Source of the DNA: CAZIRF01 sp964541755
GTDB taxonomy: Bacteria > Spirochaetota > Spirochaetia > Treponematales > Breznakiellaceae
DNA: 64,000 bases
NCBI GenBank assembly: GCA_964541755.1
Contig: CAZIRF010000013.1
Span: forward strand, 3,357 to 67,356
Direction: 5' to 3'
Below are positions 35,345 through 44,447 of the stretch, piece after piece. Position numbers and translations under genes: made by a program. Numbering within the stretch: position 1 is the stretch's first letter; every line of letters begins with the position of its first letter. Below the pieces are notes generated by a model. The model searched no databases, was not told the DNA's origin, and saw only the letters and a program-made list of their open reading frames with translations.

Positions 35345-37414
35345 TCAAAGTTCACTGATTCCGCTGCTATCACGTGCCGGTCGACCGCGCTTTGCTTTTT
35401 TCTTCCCGCTATCAACAACCCCTGCTTTGGGGCGTCCGCGAGAACCTGTTGCCTTGGCCTTGGTGGCTGGCTTGGATTCATTGGCGACGGTAGAATCGGC
35501 GATGAGGTTTGCGCCATCATCGGCGTTAAGCATATCGAGATATGCCTTCCCGGGATCCTTTTCCGATTTTGGCATTTCCGCACCAACATCGACAAAGGAT
35601 TGGGTGATATCCTGGCGAACCGTCGAACGGCGGCGGCTAAAGGAAGCAAATGCAGCATCCTGGAAGCCCTTGGATACGCCATGAAGGAACTCGTTGAGTA
35701 CGTTGGCCATACCATCGAGTGTGGCCTTCTTGCGCTTGATCGAAGTGATATCGATATCGAGCAAGAGTCCGGGCTGTATGTGATAGGGATTGATCATGTA
35801 ATCGAAACGATTGAATTCCCTCTCGAGGAAGTCAAGGCGTTCTTCCATGACACGGCGCTGTATGGGGTACTTGTAGGAGTACATGGCCTTCATCTTGTCG
35901 CGCATAATGATGAGGCGGTGACGGAGCTTGTCCTTTTCATAGACATAGGTCCGGTTCATACGCTCAACCTCGGTTTCTGCCGATTGGATGAAGCTGATTT
36001 CGTCCCAGACCTTTGCAATATCCTCGTAGAGGGGTTCGCCGGTCTTCTCTTTGATGTTCTTGGAAATCTTGCGCTTGTAGACCTTTGCGAGATCGGCAAA
36101 ATCGGTGACCTTGGTCATTCCCTTTGCGTCTTCATAGATCATCTCGAGGACATCCCACATGTGCAGGACCTCGGTCTCAAAGCTCTTTACCTGAACATCA
36201 TATGCCTTGCGATCTTCGATAAGCTGGGCATTGTCAAAGTAGCGCATGCGGATCTGATAGCGCTCGTCGGGGAGGATGTCGGTATTGGTATCCTCATACT
36301 CGCGAATGAGCAATTCACGCGCATTCTTGAGGTTCTCGATGTACTGATATCCCATTTTTGAGGTATCGAGAATCGAGGTGATGGAGTTGATCGCGGTATT
36401 GAACCCACGATTGCGGATATTTTCCATATCAACAATCTTTTTGAGGTTTTCGCGAATGTTGCACTGGTCAAAGGTCTCCGGATCAATTTCGGCACGGAGG
36501 TCGTTGATACGCTCCATGAGGCTCTTCGCCACATAGGTATATCGCTTGGCCTTGGGATCATCAACCTTGTCATCGGTGTGTGTCTCGACACTGTTGATCT
36601 TCTGGAAGATAATCTCGCCATCACTGAGTTCTTCAAGGCCCTGATCGGTGCGCTCGTCTTTGAGTGCTTCGATCTCCTTGTCAATCATGTCGATGATGTG
36701 CTTAGAGATGAGATCCTTGATAAGGTACTCAACCGTTACCTGGTAGTGGAAAATAGGACTAATGAGCTCGGAGTCAAGAATGTTGACCGAGAGCTTAACA
36801 TCACAGACCGATTTGGGTTTGAGGATGTTGTCCTTGAATGCACACTTGACAATCGAATAGGCATTTTCACCGCGCACAAAAGCACCAACGTCGGTTTTCT
36901 GACGAAGGAGGCTGTTGGTAAGGGTTTCAAGGTCATTGATACCGCGCTGGATATGTCCCTGCAAGTGGCCATACATGTTGACAATGGATTTCTCGATCTC
37001 GCCAGTATTGAACTTGTCGGCACCACCAACGGCGTCGAGAAGATCGGCGATCTCTTTGGGCGTGTAACGCGCCAGAACCTTTGTCTCTTCCTTGTCGATA
37101 TAGTTACGGACCTTCTTGACCATTTCGTCTTCGGCCGTGACCATATACCGGTTGAACATGTTCTGGTAATTCTGATTGAAGTAGTTGTAGAGCTTTTCCT
37201 TTACGCCGCCCATGACATCGAGGCGCTCAAGGACTTCCTTGGGGAGCTTCGAATTGAGGTGGTGCAAGACCTTGTTGGTCTCTTCCTCGAGAAGCTGATT
37301 TACTTCTTTTTGTTGATCGCGGTATTCCTGTGCGAGAGAATTTCGAGAGCCTACAGCACTCGGTTTCTCGGGATGAAATACGTTGGGACTCCTAGGCAGG
37401 TCAATTGCTCCCAT
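35345..37414 (-). CDS. cfpA: Cytoplasmic filament protein A
   Basis: 689 residues, close to the roughly 680 of treponemal CfpA. It is charged and mostly helical with long heptad-like stretches (LAQEYRDQQKEVNQLLEEET, RAEIDPETFDQCNIRENLKK). CfpA builds the ribbon of cytoplasmic filaments that runs under the periplasmic flagella of treponemes and is linked to cell division. The C-terminal 60 residues are low-complexity, Lys/Ala-rich, and hold two RGRP cores (GSRGRPKAG and AKRGRPARD) of the AT-hook type. AAAGGAG precedes the ATG and a promoter-like pair lies 57-84 bases upstream, as expected for an abundant protein. A long open frame on the other strand (35243-36361) is a coding shadow. Confidence 0.92.
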   Translation of the reverse strand: MGAIDLPRSPNVFHPEKPSAVGSRNSLAQEYRDQQKEVNQLLEEETNKVLHHLNSKLPKEVLERLDVMGGVKEKLYNYFNQNYQNMFNRYMVTAEDEMVKKVRNYIDKEETKVLARYTPKEIADLLDAVGGADKFNTGEIEKSIVNMYGHLQGHIQRGINDLETLTNSLLRQKTDVGAFVRGENAYSIVKCAFKDNILKPKSVCDVKLSVNILDSELISPIFHYQVTVEYLIKDLISKHIIDMIDKEIEALKDERTDQGLEELSDGEIIFQKINSVETHTDDKVDDPKAKRYTYVAKSLMERINDLRAEIDPETFDQCNIRENLKKIVDMENIRNRGFNTAINSITSILDTSKMGYQYIENLKNARELLIREYEDTNTDILPDERYQIRMRYFDNAQLIEDRKAYDVQVKSFETEVLHMWDVLEMIYEDAKGMTKVTDFADLAKVYKRKISKNIKEKTGEPLYEDIAKVWDEISFIQSAETEVERMNRTYVYEKDKLRHRLIIMRDKMKAMYSYKYPIQRRVMEERLDFLEREFNRFDYMINPYHIQPGLLLDIDITSIKRKKATLDGMANVLNEFLHGVSKGFQDAAFASFSRRRSTVRQDITQSFVDVGAEMPKSEKDPGKAYLDMLNADDGANLIADSTVANESKPATKAKATGSRGRPKAGVVDSGKKKAKRGRPARDSSGISEL

Positions 37415-37470
37415 ATCCTATCTCCTTTCTTGGGGTGATTCCTTGGTGGACGTCAGAACCTTACTGATAC

Positions 37471-37498
37471 ATTATCAATATCGTTCTGCAAATGTAAA
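37471..37498 (-). promoter_or_regulatory. Predicted cfpA promoter
   Basis: On the minus strand TTTACA (37498-37493), a 16-base spacer, then GATAAT (37476-37471). The expected start near 37464 gives a 50-base leader holding the strong ribosome site. Confidence 0.45.
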
Positions 37499-37535
37499 GC
37501 GTTTTTTCCGTTTTCAGCTCGACTAAATAACCTAA

Positions 37536-37548
37536 TATGGTAGATAAT
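37536..37548 (+). promoter_or_regulatory. Extended -10-like box upstream of the VWA-like gene
   Basis: TATGGTAGATAAT; GATAAT (37543-37548) or TAGATA could be the hexamer. The start codon at 37556 is only seven bases further, so a transcript from here would be nearly leaderless. Confidence 0.35.
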
Positions 37549-37555
37549 ACTACTC

Positions 37556-38131
37556 ATGAAGAGATTTGAACAGCTTTCATTGGCCGGGGTCCTCCTCATG
37601 CTCATGCTGGCTACGCCGCTTGCCGCCGAAAACGGTGATCGACGCAGCAGATACGTGGACTTCTATGTAATTATCGACAATGTGCCTTCACTTCTCAAGT
37701 CGTACGAAAGCACAAAGGACTGGTTCCGATCGGAACTCCTCGAGAAAAAGGCCGTTACACAAGATCGCCTTACCATTCTCCTTGCCACAACAGGAGAGAT
37801 GATACTCGATCATGTTGTCGTAAACGATGAAAATCGCGCCACAATCGAGGGGGCTCTTCTGGAAATTGGCAGCGGGACACAGCGGCAAGCCTTGACATCG
37901 AGCATACGGTCTGTCCAGGATGCCATTAGCCGGCGCAGTGATTCCTCCAGACGACCGTGCATACTCCTTGCCAGCACCCTCGGGTCAAATTCACCAAACA
38001 CCTCCCTGTGGGATGTGCTTTTTTACTCTCGGGTAGAGGAATATCCCGGGTGGAAACTGGTAACCATTGCACCCGACTCGGTTCGTGATCAAGTACAACG
38101 TATCGCACGCAGCTTCGCATCCAGAAACTGA
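37556..38131 (+). CDS. Secreted von Willebrand factor A-like protein
   Basis: 191 residues. A signal peptide (LAGVLLMLMLATPLAAE) is followed by one VWA-like alpha/beta domain: first strand VDFYVIIDNVPS, helix, strand RLTILLATTG, strand RPCILLASTLGSN and closing strand WKLVTIAP. The metal site DxSxS is not conserved (DNVPS), so metal-dependent adhesion is doubtful. In T. pallidum a secreted VWA protein (Tp0750) lies next to the pallilysin gene (Tp0751) and near cfpA; the same order here supports kinship, but that is recalled synteny, not a measured match. Confidence 0.7.
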   Translation: MKRFEQLSLAGVLLMLMLATPLAAENGDRRSRYVDFYVIIDNVPSLLKSYESTKDWFRSELLEKKAVTQDRLTILLATTGEMILDHVVVNDENRATIEGALLEIGSGTQRQALTSSIRSVQDAISRRSDSSRRPCILLASTLGSNSPNTSLWDVLFYSRVEEYPGWKLVTIAPDSVRDQVQRIARSFASRN

Positions 38132-38196
38132 GATTCCCAAGCAGGTTTTCAGGTGCATGATCTTCTCAACGACCATCAAGTGAGGCCTTGTATTCC

Positions 38197-39714
38197 ATGA
38201 AGCGAATTGTCCCCGCCGTTTTTATACTGATAGCTGTTTTCTGTGTTTGGTTACTCCTTCGTCCCGAACCCACTGATACCGGCACCCTCAATGTCATTCC
38301 CCCGATTAAAGTAATTGCCCCCATATCAAGTCCCGTTTGGGAAAAAGAAAAAGGCAGCATGGAGAATGAGCAGCTCGCCATGGATGATCTCATGGACCCC
38401 AAAATTGCTCTCAATGAAGATGAGCAAATGGTTTCCATACTTACTCAAGACTTGTATGGCGATCAAATGGATGAGCAGCTGATCGCCCTCAGGGATCCGA
38501 ATCAGCCAGACAGCCAGGTGTTCCTGGTGCTTATCGAGTATGACGAATACACCAACGGCTATCATAGAATGGATACCGTAGCCAGCGGCGTTTATCGTCC
38601 GCGAAGTTTTTCGATGTTCACCCGTGATTTGGTAGGAGATCGTTCGGTATGTGTCATTATCAATGGCATGAATGCAATTGGCGAACAGGTTATGAGCGTC
38701 TTTCGCCTGCGACGTTCAATACAGGCAGGTAGTGGCCGGATAGCATCTACAGGAGATCTGCAACGAATTCTCTTTTTAACCAATGACGGATCCATAGCGA
38801 TTCAGGAAAAAGAACGTTCACAGGCATATATCCAGGGATACAGTCGGGATGATGCCTTTAAGATATCGACTTATTCCCGTGATACCGAGTCAACAAACAT
38901 TCTCGATCAGATTGAGACCATTTATGAATGGAATGAAAAAAGTCAACGATATGAACGAAGTGCCACAGCCCGAATAGCCGGAGCGCAAATTGAACAAAAG
39001 ATGCTTAATGAAGTTCTGGATGGTACGGCAAAAAAATTCGAGCAATTCCTTGCAGGTATGTGGACCCATTCAAATCAAGGCGGCAATACCCATAAATTGG
39101 CACCAGACAGTTTATACTTCGATCCCGCCCGATATGAAATTATTTTTCAACGTGGCGGGAATCAGGAAATATATACTTGGAATAATGCAATTCCAATGCG
39201 ATACGGCTTGTATATGACATCGCGCAACATGTCGATTCCCACCCTGCGAAGGCTTTTGAATATTGAATTACAATCGATGGATACCATCCGCGTTCGTGTG
39301 CGCGAGGATGTTCGCATCAAATTGGGATATGGAGGACAGTGGGACGCCATCTATCAGAAGTCCTCTCTTTCCGAGAGTGCGTCATCGCCAGAAGGTTCGA
39401 CAGATTCCATCCAGCTGAGCGGTATCTACCGAAGTGGATCGATTCAACTGGAACTCCATGACAACAAACAGTACCGTTACCAAGAGGGATCATTGATCCT
39501 GGAAGGCGTGTACACCCGATTTGTAATGGGTGATGATATTATAGTAGAATTTCGCCCGGCACTTGAGGCAGAAAGCAAGCGGGGAACGTACCTTTTACGA
39601 AAAGAGAAAGGAAAAGATGGTGAATCGATACTGACCCTGGACCAAGTGAGTCTTGGGGTAAACGGGATGGAGCGCTTGTACGAAGAAGCCCTTCACTTTG
39701 AATTGATTCCATAA
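38197..39714 (+). CDS. Membrane-anchored exported protein, possible pallilysin-related family
   Basis: 505 residues from ATG 38197 (GAGG upstream; an in-frame TTG at 38188 is the alternative). An N-terminal hydrophobic segment (VPAVFILIAVFCVWLLL) without a clear cleavage site suggests an anchor, followed by a Pro-rich spacer. The body is beta-rich with a repeated-strand middle part (about 110-300), and the last 100 residues (LSGIYRSGSIQLELHDNKQY, then VEFRPALE) could form a lipocalin-like barrel. No HEXXH zinc motif is present, so protease activity like that claimed for T. pallidum pallilysin is not supported. It follows the VWA-like gene by 65 bases and converges with the minus-strand folD operon. 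Confidence 0.6.
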   Translation: MKRIVPAVFILIAVFCVWLLLRPEPTDTGTLNVIPPIKVIAPISSPVWEKEKGSMENEQLAMDDLMDPKIALNEDEQMVSILTQDLYGDQMDEQLIALRDPNQPDSQVFLVLIEYDEYTNGYHRMDTVASGVYRPRSFSMFTRDLVGDRSVCVIINGMNAIGEQVMSVFRLRRSIQAGSGRIASTGDLQRILFLTNDGSIAIQEKERSQAYIQGYSRDDAFKISTYSRDTESTNILDQIETIYEWNEKSQRYERSATARIAGAQIEQKMLNEVLDGTAKKFEQFLAGMWTHSNQGGNTHKLAPDSLYFDPARYEIIFQRGGNQEIYTWNNAIPMRYGLYMTSRNMSIPTLRRLLNIELQSMDTIRVRVREDVRIKLGYGGQWDAIYQKSSLSESASSPEGSTDSIQLSGIYRSGSIQLELHDNKQYRYQEGSLILEGVYTRFVMGDDIIVEFRPALEAESKRGTYLLRKEKGKDGESILTLDQVSLGVNGMERLYEEALHFELIP

Positions 39715-39777
39715 CATTACATACAGCGACAATTTTGAAAATGACCAATTCTTGAAATTGCCGTTACCGTCTTCCAA

Positions 39778-40467
39778 TTATTCCGGTTTGCTTCGCAAAA
39801 ACCACAGGGGATGCGGAAAGAGAGATACACTCGGATTGTTTGTAACCAAATAGTATTCGGGACTTCCCAAATAATCGCGGGTTAAAAGAGCGGGATTCTT
39901 GTTCTTGGAGTGGTATTCGATATACAGGACCGATGCCATACGTTGGGGGAGCGATGCTCTCAACTCGGGCACCAATACTTTATCCTCTGTCTGTCCATCA
40001 ATAAGTGCCAACTGATACTGTAGAAGCTGTGCTTCCCGCAGACTGTGTGGATCCCGCCCTCTCGACAAGAGACGATCCAATTGTGCCTGTGCGGCATCCA
40101 TTTCTCCCAAGAGAATGAGCGCGTGTACAGCATCCAACAAGAAAGAGTCATCGGCGGTAAACGAATGGGAATCGAGCCAGAGTCGGGCACTGCGCTCATA
40201 ATTTCCTGCAAGGAATTCCAGGGATGCCCAATATGCCATTATTTGCCCTTTGCGGGAGCTCTCCGGGAGAGACTGCGCTTTTGCAGCAAGCGCACGAACA
40301 GCTTTAAGTGAGGTTTCCGAGGTAATATGATCGAGTAAATCGACGTTATCAGCGGAAGAGGTCTCTTTATCGGCTGAAAAAACCAGACTATCCAACGCAA
40401 ATAATAAAAGCACGAGACAAAGTGAAAAACGAATGGTTTCGGGATACATCCCGACCGGTTTCATCAT
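39778..40467 (-). CDS. Exported TPR-like protein
   Basis: 229 residues. Signal peptide near residues 10-32 (FSLCLVLLLFALDSLVFSA), then helical pairs resembling TPR units (LEFLAGNYERSARLWLDSHS, LILLGEMDAAQAQLDRLLSR). Two adjacent ATG codons (40467 and 40464) overlap the stop of the LapA-domain gene. It is the last gene of the folD-folE2-miaB-lapA run. It may be a periplasmic scaffold; function unknown. Confidence 0.7.
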   Translation of the reverse strand: MMKPVGMYPETIRFSLCLVLLLFALDSLVFSADKETSSADNVDLLDHITSETSLKAVRALAAKAQSLPESSRKGQIMAYWASLEFLAGNYERSARLWLDSHSFTADDSFLLDAVHALILLGEMDAAQAQLDRLLSRGRDPHSLREAQLLQYQLALIDGQTEDKVLVPELRASLPQRMASVLYIEYHSKNKNPALLTRDYLGSPEYYLVTNNPSVSLFPHPLWFLRSKPE

Positions 40468-40790
40468 TTTCTCTCTTGAGAGGCAGCTTCTACACCACCC
40501 TCGGGAACGGCCCCTTGATTTGGCAGAAGAGGGGCCGATGGCTGAACCGGTGCCCCAAGGGTGTTTTTTTCGCTACGTTTCTGTACTTTTGCATTCTTCT
40601 TCCCATGAAAGACAAAGGGGAAAGAAAAGAGCATTCCGGCGGTAAACGCGGCCAGAAGCGGGAAGAAAACCGGAATGTCCTTGATGACGGCAAAGCCAAA
40701 GGACACATCACAACGATTGTCCAGGTTGAACCCGACAAAAACAAGCGAGAGAGCAAGGATGACCACGAGGGCCAAAAGACGCCATGGCAT
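40464..40790 (-). CDS. LapA-domain membrane protein
   Basis: 108 residues. Two transmembrane helices (about 4-22 and 45-62) flank the LapA/DUF1049 signature: NLDNRCDVSFGF in the loop and PVFFPLLAAFTAGMLFSFPF in the second helix, followed by a basic and then Pro-rich tail (about 70-108). In enterobacteria LapA (YciS) takes part in LPS assembly control with LapB, a TPR protein; the TPR-like gene that overlaps its end would be a natural analogue. It shares one base with the miaB stop (TAATG). Confidence 0.8.
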   Translation of the reverse strand: MPWRLLALVVILALSLVFVGFNLDNRCDVSFGFAVIKDIPVFFPLLAAFTAGMLFSFPFVFHGKKNAKVQKRSEKNTLGAPVQPSAPLLPNQGAVPEGGVEAASQERK

Positions 40791-42112
40791 TATTCAAGCT
40801 CCTTGGCGCGGAAGGTCTTTCCGCGCAGTTCGTTAATATGGAGGCTCTTGAAAGACCCCGTTTCGCGGATATCACCGGTAAACACGACGCTCTCGTCCCG
40901 TTCTGTCCGGCCCCGCATCTGGCCCTCTTTCTTTCTCGAAGGCCCCTCGACCAATACCCTTACAGACTTCCCTACAGATTCCTCCATGCGTTCAACGGTA
41001 TGACGCATCTGGAGGTCTATTACCCGTTGAAGTCGTTCCGTTTTGACTTCGTAGGGGATGCGATCCGGCAAATCAAAGGCCTTGGTCCCCTCTCGCGGGT
41101 TGTAATGGTACATGAAGGCATTCGAAAAACGCACTTCCTCCATCAGCGAAAGCGTTTCCCCGACATCTTCTTCGGTTTCGCCGGGGAACCCGATAAGAAT
41201 ATCGGTTGAAAAGTGCATCTCTGGAAGGACAGAACGAATATTTCGTATTTTTTCCAGATAGGCCTCGCGGGTATAGCGGCGATTCATGGCTGTGAGTATG
41301 CGGTTGGAACCGTGCTGAACACAGAGGTGCAGATAGCGCGGGATGTTCTCGTGGGAAGCAATAACCCCGGTAAGCCGCTCGTCATAATCCTTCGGGTGGC
41401 TCGAAAGGAAGCGGAGCCAGGTCCCCTGCCCCATTTCCCGGGCGACGAGGTCCAGAAGGGACGGGAAGTCGACAGCCGAGGAGCCCTCGCCATGGCTGTA
41501 GGAATTGACATTCTGCCCCAAGAGGGTAATTTCCTTTACGCCGGCATCGAGAAGGGTGTGAATCTCTTCAATAACATCCTTCGGATCGCGCGAGACTTCA
41601 CGCCCGCGTACATACGGAACGATGCAGTAGGAGCAGAAGTTATTGCAGCCGTGCATGACCGGCACAAAGGCAGAGGCACTGCGGTCACTGTGATGGCTCG
41701 ACGAAAAACTGTAATGCGGGGTCTCGTCGCTGGGGATCCAACGCGACCCCTTTTCCACCGCCTCGAGGATTTCGGGAAATATGGAACGGGCCTGCGTACC
41801 GATTGCGTAATCGACCCCGCGCTCAAGGAGCGCGGGACCTGTGCGTTCGGCCATGCAGCCACAGACAATGAGCGTGAGAGGATCGAGACCGGCCTCGCGG
41901 CGCTTCCGGCGCAGAGCAATATAGTGGTCAATGCGGCCCAATGCGCGGGTTTCGGCGGTCTCGCGCACCGAGCAGGTGTTGATAACGACAAGGTCGGCAG
42001 TATCGGCATCAAGGGCAATCTGCCAACCCCGTTCGGCGAGGACAATTTCGAGGGCTGCCGATTCGGCCTTGTTCATCTGGCAGCCGTAGGTCTCTATGAA
42101 GCTGGATTTCAT
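40790..42112 (-). CDS. miaB: tRNA-2-methylthio-N6-isopentenyladenosine synthase
   Basis: 440 residues. The N-terminal UPF0004 domain has the three cluster cysteines (YGCQMNKAES, NTCSVRE, CGCMAER); the radical-SAM motif CNNFCSYC is near residue 150; the TRAM domain ends the protein. MiaB adds a methylthio group to A37 of tRNAs reading U-starting codons. The ATG at 42112 overlaps the stop of the membrane gene upstream (ATGA); the longer frame from 42145 adds 11 residues inside that gene. The order miaB-lapA-TPR follows folate genes that supply methyl groups. Confidence 0.95.
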   Translation of the reverse strand: MKSSFIETYGCQMNKAESAALEIVLAERGWQIALDADTADLVVINTCSVRETAETRALGRIDHYIALRRKRREAGLDPLTLIVCGCMAERTGPALLERGVDYAIGTQARSIFPEILEAVEKGSRWIPSDETPHYSFSSSHHSDRSASAFVPVMHGCNNFCSYCIVPYVRGREVSRDPKDVIEEIHTLLDAGVKEITLLGQNVNSYSHGEGSSAVDFPSLLDLVAREMGQGTWLRFLSSHPKDYDERLTGVIASHENIPRYLHLCVQHGSNRILTAMNRRYTREAYLEKIRNIRSVLPEMHFSTDILIGFPGETEEDVGETLSLMEEVRFSNAFMYHYNPREGTKAFDLPDRIPYEVKTERLQRVIDLQMRHTVERMEESVGKSVRVLVEGPSRKKEGQMRGRTERDESVVFTGDIRETGSFKSLHINELRGKTFRAKELE

Positions 42113-42471
42113 GTGCGGGACTTGAGCCCTTTGCGAAACTGCCAAGCATTCACGACGCCCAGGCCAATAAGCCCGATGGCGGCTATGCCTATCCCCACAC
42201 CGGCCACGGTCTTGAGAACCGGGATCAGGCTGAGAATTTTGAGGGCGATTACCGCCCCGCCTGCTGCCAGAGCGATTGTCCCCCCGCGGCGGTCAGTGGG
42301 GTTATCGGACTTGATATGTACCAAACCGGCAATGAGGGCGACAGCCCCGGCAACGATACCGAAGCCGACAGGCAGGGACGAGACGAGAAGAAGCGCGACT
42401 CCCGCAGAGATACCCGCTACAGCGGCGACTCCCCTTCGTGCGAGAATGGTCTTGGGTACGATGTCGTTCAT
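42109..42471 (-). CDS. Small membrane protein, unknown function
   Basis: 120 residues, strongly hydrophobic: four likely transmembrane stretches (AGISAGVALLLVSSLPVGFG, IVAGAVALIAGLV, IALAAGGAVIALKILSLI, VAGVGIGIAAIGLIGLG) separated by short loops, the second carrying HIKSDNPTDRRG. ATG 42471 is preferred over 42477 because AAGGAG has seven bases spacing and ATGA overlaps the folE2 stop. No family recognised; possibly a general small integral protein in a folate/tRNA-modification operon. Confidence 0.7.
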   Translation of the reverse strand: MNDIVPKTILARRGVAAVAGISAGVALLLVSSLPVGFGIVAGAVALIAGLVHIKSDNPTDRRGGTIALAAGGAVIALKILSLIPVLKTVAGVGIGIAAIGLIGLGVVNAWQFRKGLKSRT

Positions 42472-43277
42472 GGACATTCTCCTTGGCGGCGCGAACCGTA
42501 TTCCACATACGCGAACGCGCTGTGATTGTGAATGCTCTCCATGTTCTCCGCTTCGACGGAAAACCAGGGAAAGTGGCCCAGGGCCTCGATACCAATATAC
42601 ACATCGCGCACGAGGTCTTCAACAAAACTCGGCTTGTCCCAGGCGCGCTCGGTAACATACTTCTCGTCTTCCCGCTTCAAGAGGCTCCAAAGCGGGCTTG
42701 AAGCGGCATTTTCTGCTATTTCGATGATATCCTCAATCCAGAAAAAGGGACCAAGCTCCAGCCTGATGGTAACAATCCCCCGCTGATTGTGGGCCCCGTG
42801 CTCGCTAATGGCCTTCGAGCAGGGACAGAGGGTATGGACAGGGACGGCAACCTGGACGATAAAGTCGCTCGTGAAACCCTCGCGCCCCTCGCAGCGGTGC
42901 ACGGAACCTTCATAGCGGCAATCGTAGGACATGACACTCTCCAAGCCCGAAACAGGCGCCTCCTTGTCCAGAAAATAGGGGAAATCAAGGGAGCCATAGG
43001 CTGATTGCGCGTCGAGGTCGACGCAAATTTCCTCGAGCATGGCGAGGAAGTGCGGCATCCCCAGTTTGTTGCGATGCCGCTGAAAGTTTTCTATAAAGCG
43101 GCTCATGTGGGTGCCCTTGAAGTGTTTGGGCAAATTCACGAAGAGATCTGCACGGGCTACCGTGTCCTGTGTTCCCTTGACGCGGTCGAGAACCCGAATG
43201 GGATAGCGCAGGCCCTTGATGCCGACCTTTTCGAGGGGAATCTCGCGGGTGTCCTCCTGGCCCTGAATGTCGAGCAT
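42468..43277 (-). CDS. folE2: GTP cyclohydrolase I type 2 (GCYH-IB)
   Basis: 269 residues. Motifs of the FolE2 tunnelling-fold family are visible: KGTHMSRFIENFQ near 55-68, PVHTLCPCSKAISEHGAHNQ with the catalytic Cys near 155, and the C-terminal NMESIHNHSAFAYV. It opens the folate/7-deazaguanine pathway from GTP and, unlike FolE, can use metals other than zinc. It shares one base (TGATG) with the end of folD, so the two folate genes are translationally coupled. Confidence 0.93.
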   Translation of the reverse strand: MLDIQGQEDTREIPLEKVGIKGLRYPIRVLDRVKGTQDTVARADLFVNLPKHFKGTHMSRFIENFQRHRNKLGMPHFLAMLEEICVDLDAQSAYGSLDFPYFLDKEAPVSGLESVMSYDCRYEGSVHRCEGREGFTSDFIVQVAVPVHTLCPCSKAISEHGAHNQRGIVTIRLELGPFFWIEDIIEIAENAASSPLWSLLKREDEKYVTERAWDKPSFVEDLVRDVYIGIEALGHFPWFSVEAENMESIHNHSAFAYVEYGSRRQGECP

Positions 43278-44164
43278 CAGGCCTGGCCGGCGGCGGCGAC
43301 CTGTTCGGCCGACTCGATGACATTTCGCAGGAGCATGGCGATGGTCATGGGCCCCACCCCGCCGGGGACGGGGGTTATCATCGAGGCGACTTTGAGGGCC
43401 CCCTCGAAGTCGACGTCGCCCTTGAGGCGGTAGCCTTTTTTGGCGCTTGCGTCCTCGACCCGGTTCACCCCGACATCGATGACGACGGCACCGGGTTTGA
43501 TCATGTCGGCCGTGATAAGGCCCGCCTTGCCGGCAGCCGCGATGAGGATGTCAGCTTGGCGGGTGTACTGGGCGAGATCGCGGGTGCCGGTGTGGCACAC
43601 GGTCAAGGTAGCATTTACAGAGCGGCGCGTGAGGAGATTTGCAAGGGGCTTCCCGACGATATTGGAGCGGCCTACCACGACGGCGTGAGCGCCATCAGTC
43701 TTGACCCCCATGGTCTCGAGCATAACGAGGACCCCGTGCGGCGTACAGGGCAAAAAACCCCTCTCGCCCAGGACCATGGCCCCGACGGATACCGGGTGGA
43801 AGCCGTCAACGTCCTTTGCCGGGCTTATGGCGCGGATAACGGCCGATTCATCGAGAGCCTTGGGCAGGGGGAGCTGGACGAGTATGCCGTGTACGGCCGG
43901 GTCGGCATTGAGAGATTTTATCGTAGAAAGAAGGGTTTCTTGGCTCGTATTGGCCGGAAGGCGGATATCCCGGCTGTCCATGCCGGCTTCCGCGAGGGCC
44001 TTTTCCTTGGCGGTAACATACGAGACGCTCGCGGGATCTTCGCCCACGAGGACGACGGCCAGACAGGGGACAACACCCTTTTCCCGCAGAATACCGGCGC
44101 GCCCGGCGACATCCGCGCGTACCGTTTGGGCGATTTCCTTTCCGTCAATTATTCGTGCATCCAT
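43277..44164 (-). CDS. folD: Methylenetetrahydrofolate dehydrogenase/cyclohydrolase
   Basis: 295 residues. The catalytic motif SYVTAKEKALAEAG (Tyr and Lys), VHGILVQLPLPKAL, the DVDGFHPVSVG loop, the nucleotide-binding VVGRSNIVGKPLANLL and the C-terminal PVPGGVGPMTIAMLL identify FolD, which makes 10-formyl-THF and NADPH. ATG 44164 is preceded by GGGGGGCAG and matches family N-termini; a frame open to 44293 is rejected. It heads the minus-strand run ending at 39778 and diverges from the barrel-protein gene across about 280 bases. Confidence 0.95.
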   Translation of the reverse strand: MDARIIDGKEIAQTVRADVAGRAGILREKGVVPCLAVVLVGEDPASVSYVTAKEKALAEAGMDSRDIRLPANTSQETLLSTIKSLNADPAVHGILVQLPLPKALDESAVIRAISPAKDVDGFHPVSVGAMVLGERGFLPCTPHGVLVMLETMGVKTDGAHAVVVGRSNIVGKPLANLLTRRSVNATLTVCHTGTRDLAQYTRQADILIAAAGKAGLITADMIKPGAVVIDVGVNRVEDASAKKGYRLKGDVDFEGALKVASMITPVPGGVGPMTIAMLLRNVIESAEQVAAAGQA

Positions 44165-44325
44165 GAGCTGCCCCCCTGTGCCATGCCGCTCAAACAGCGT
44201 CGGTAACCCTTTGGCTGCGACATTGTTATCCTGCATGAAGGTTTTTGTGTGAATATGTGGCATGTTGTACCATGGAGCACGGCAGACCGGCAAGCGCCGG
44301 TATCTTCCGTATCGCTGCCCGGCGA

Positions 44326-44355
44326 TTGCGCGCGGGCGGGTTTATATGGTATACA
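44326..44355 (+). promoter_or_regulatory. Predicted promoter of the outer-membrane barrel gene
   Basis: TTGCGC (44326-44331), an 18-base spacer and the extended -10 TATGGTATACA (TATACA at 44350-44355). This gives a leader of about 85 bases ending in GGGGG before ATG 44448. The rest of the divergent gap (44165-44325) shows no gene. Confidence 0.45.
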
Positions 44356-44447
44356 ACAGGGACGCCGGCCGTGAGCGCACGCATGTGTGAATCCCGGTGC
44401 ACAATCCTTAAACGTACAACATCGAAGGTCCATCAGGGGGATAGTAC

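Noticed and set aside
35243..36361. 372-codon plus-strand frame opposite cfpA
   Set aside because: It lies wholly antisense to the well-supported cfpA coding sequence and has shadow-like composition with no domain.
38197..39714. Zinc metalloprotease (pallilysin-type) call
   Set aside because: No HEXXH motif exists in the whole protein.
41213..42655. 480-codon plus-strand frame opposite miaB, the small membrane gene and folE2
   Set aside because: The other strand encodes three coupled genes with clear motifs; this frame shows none.
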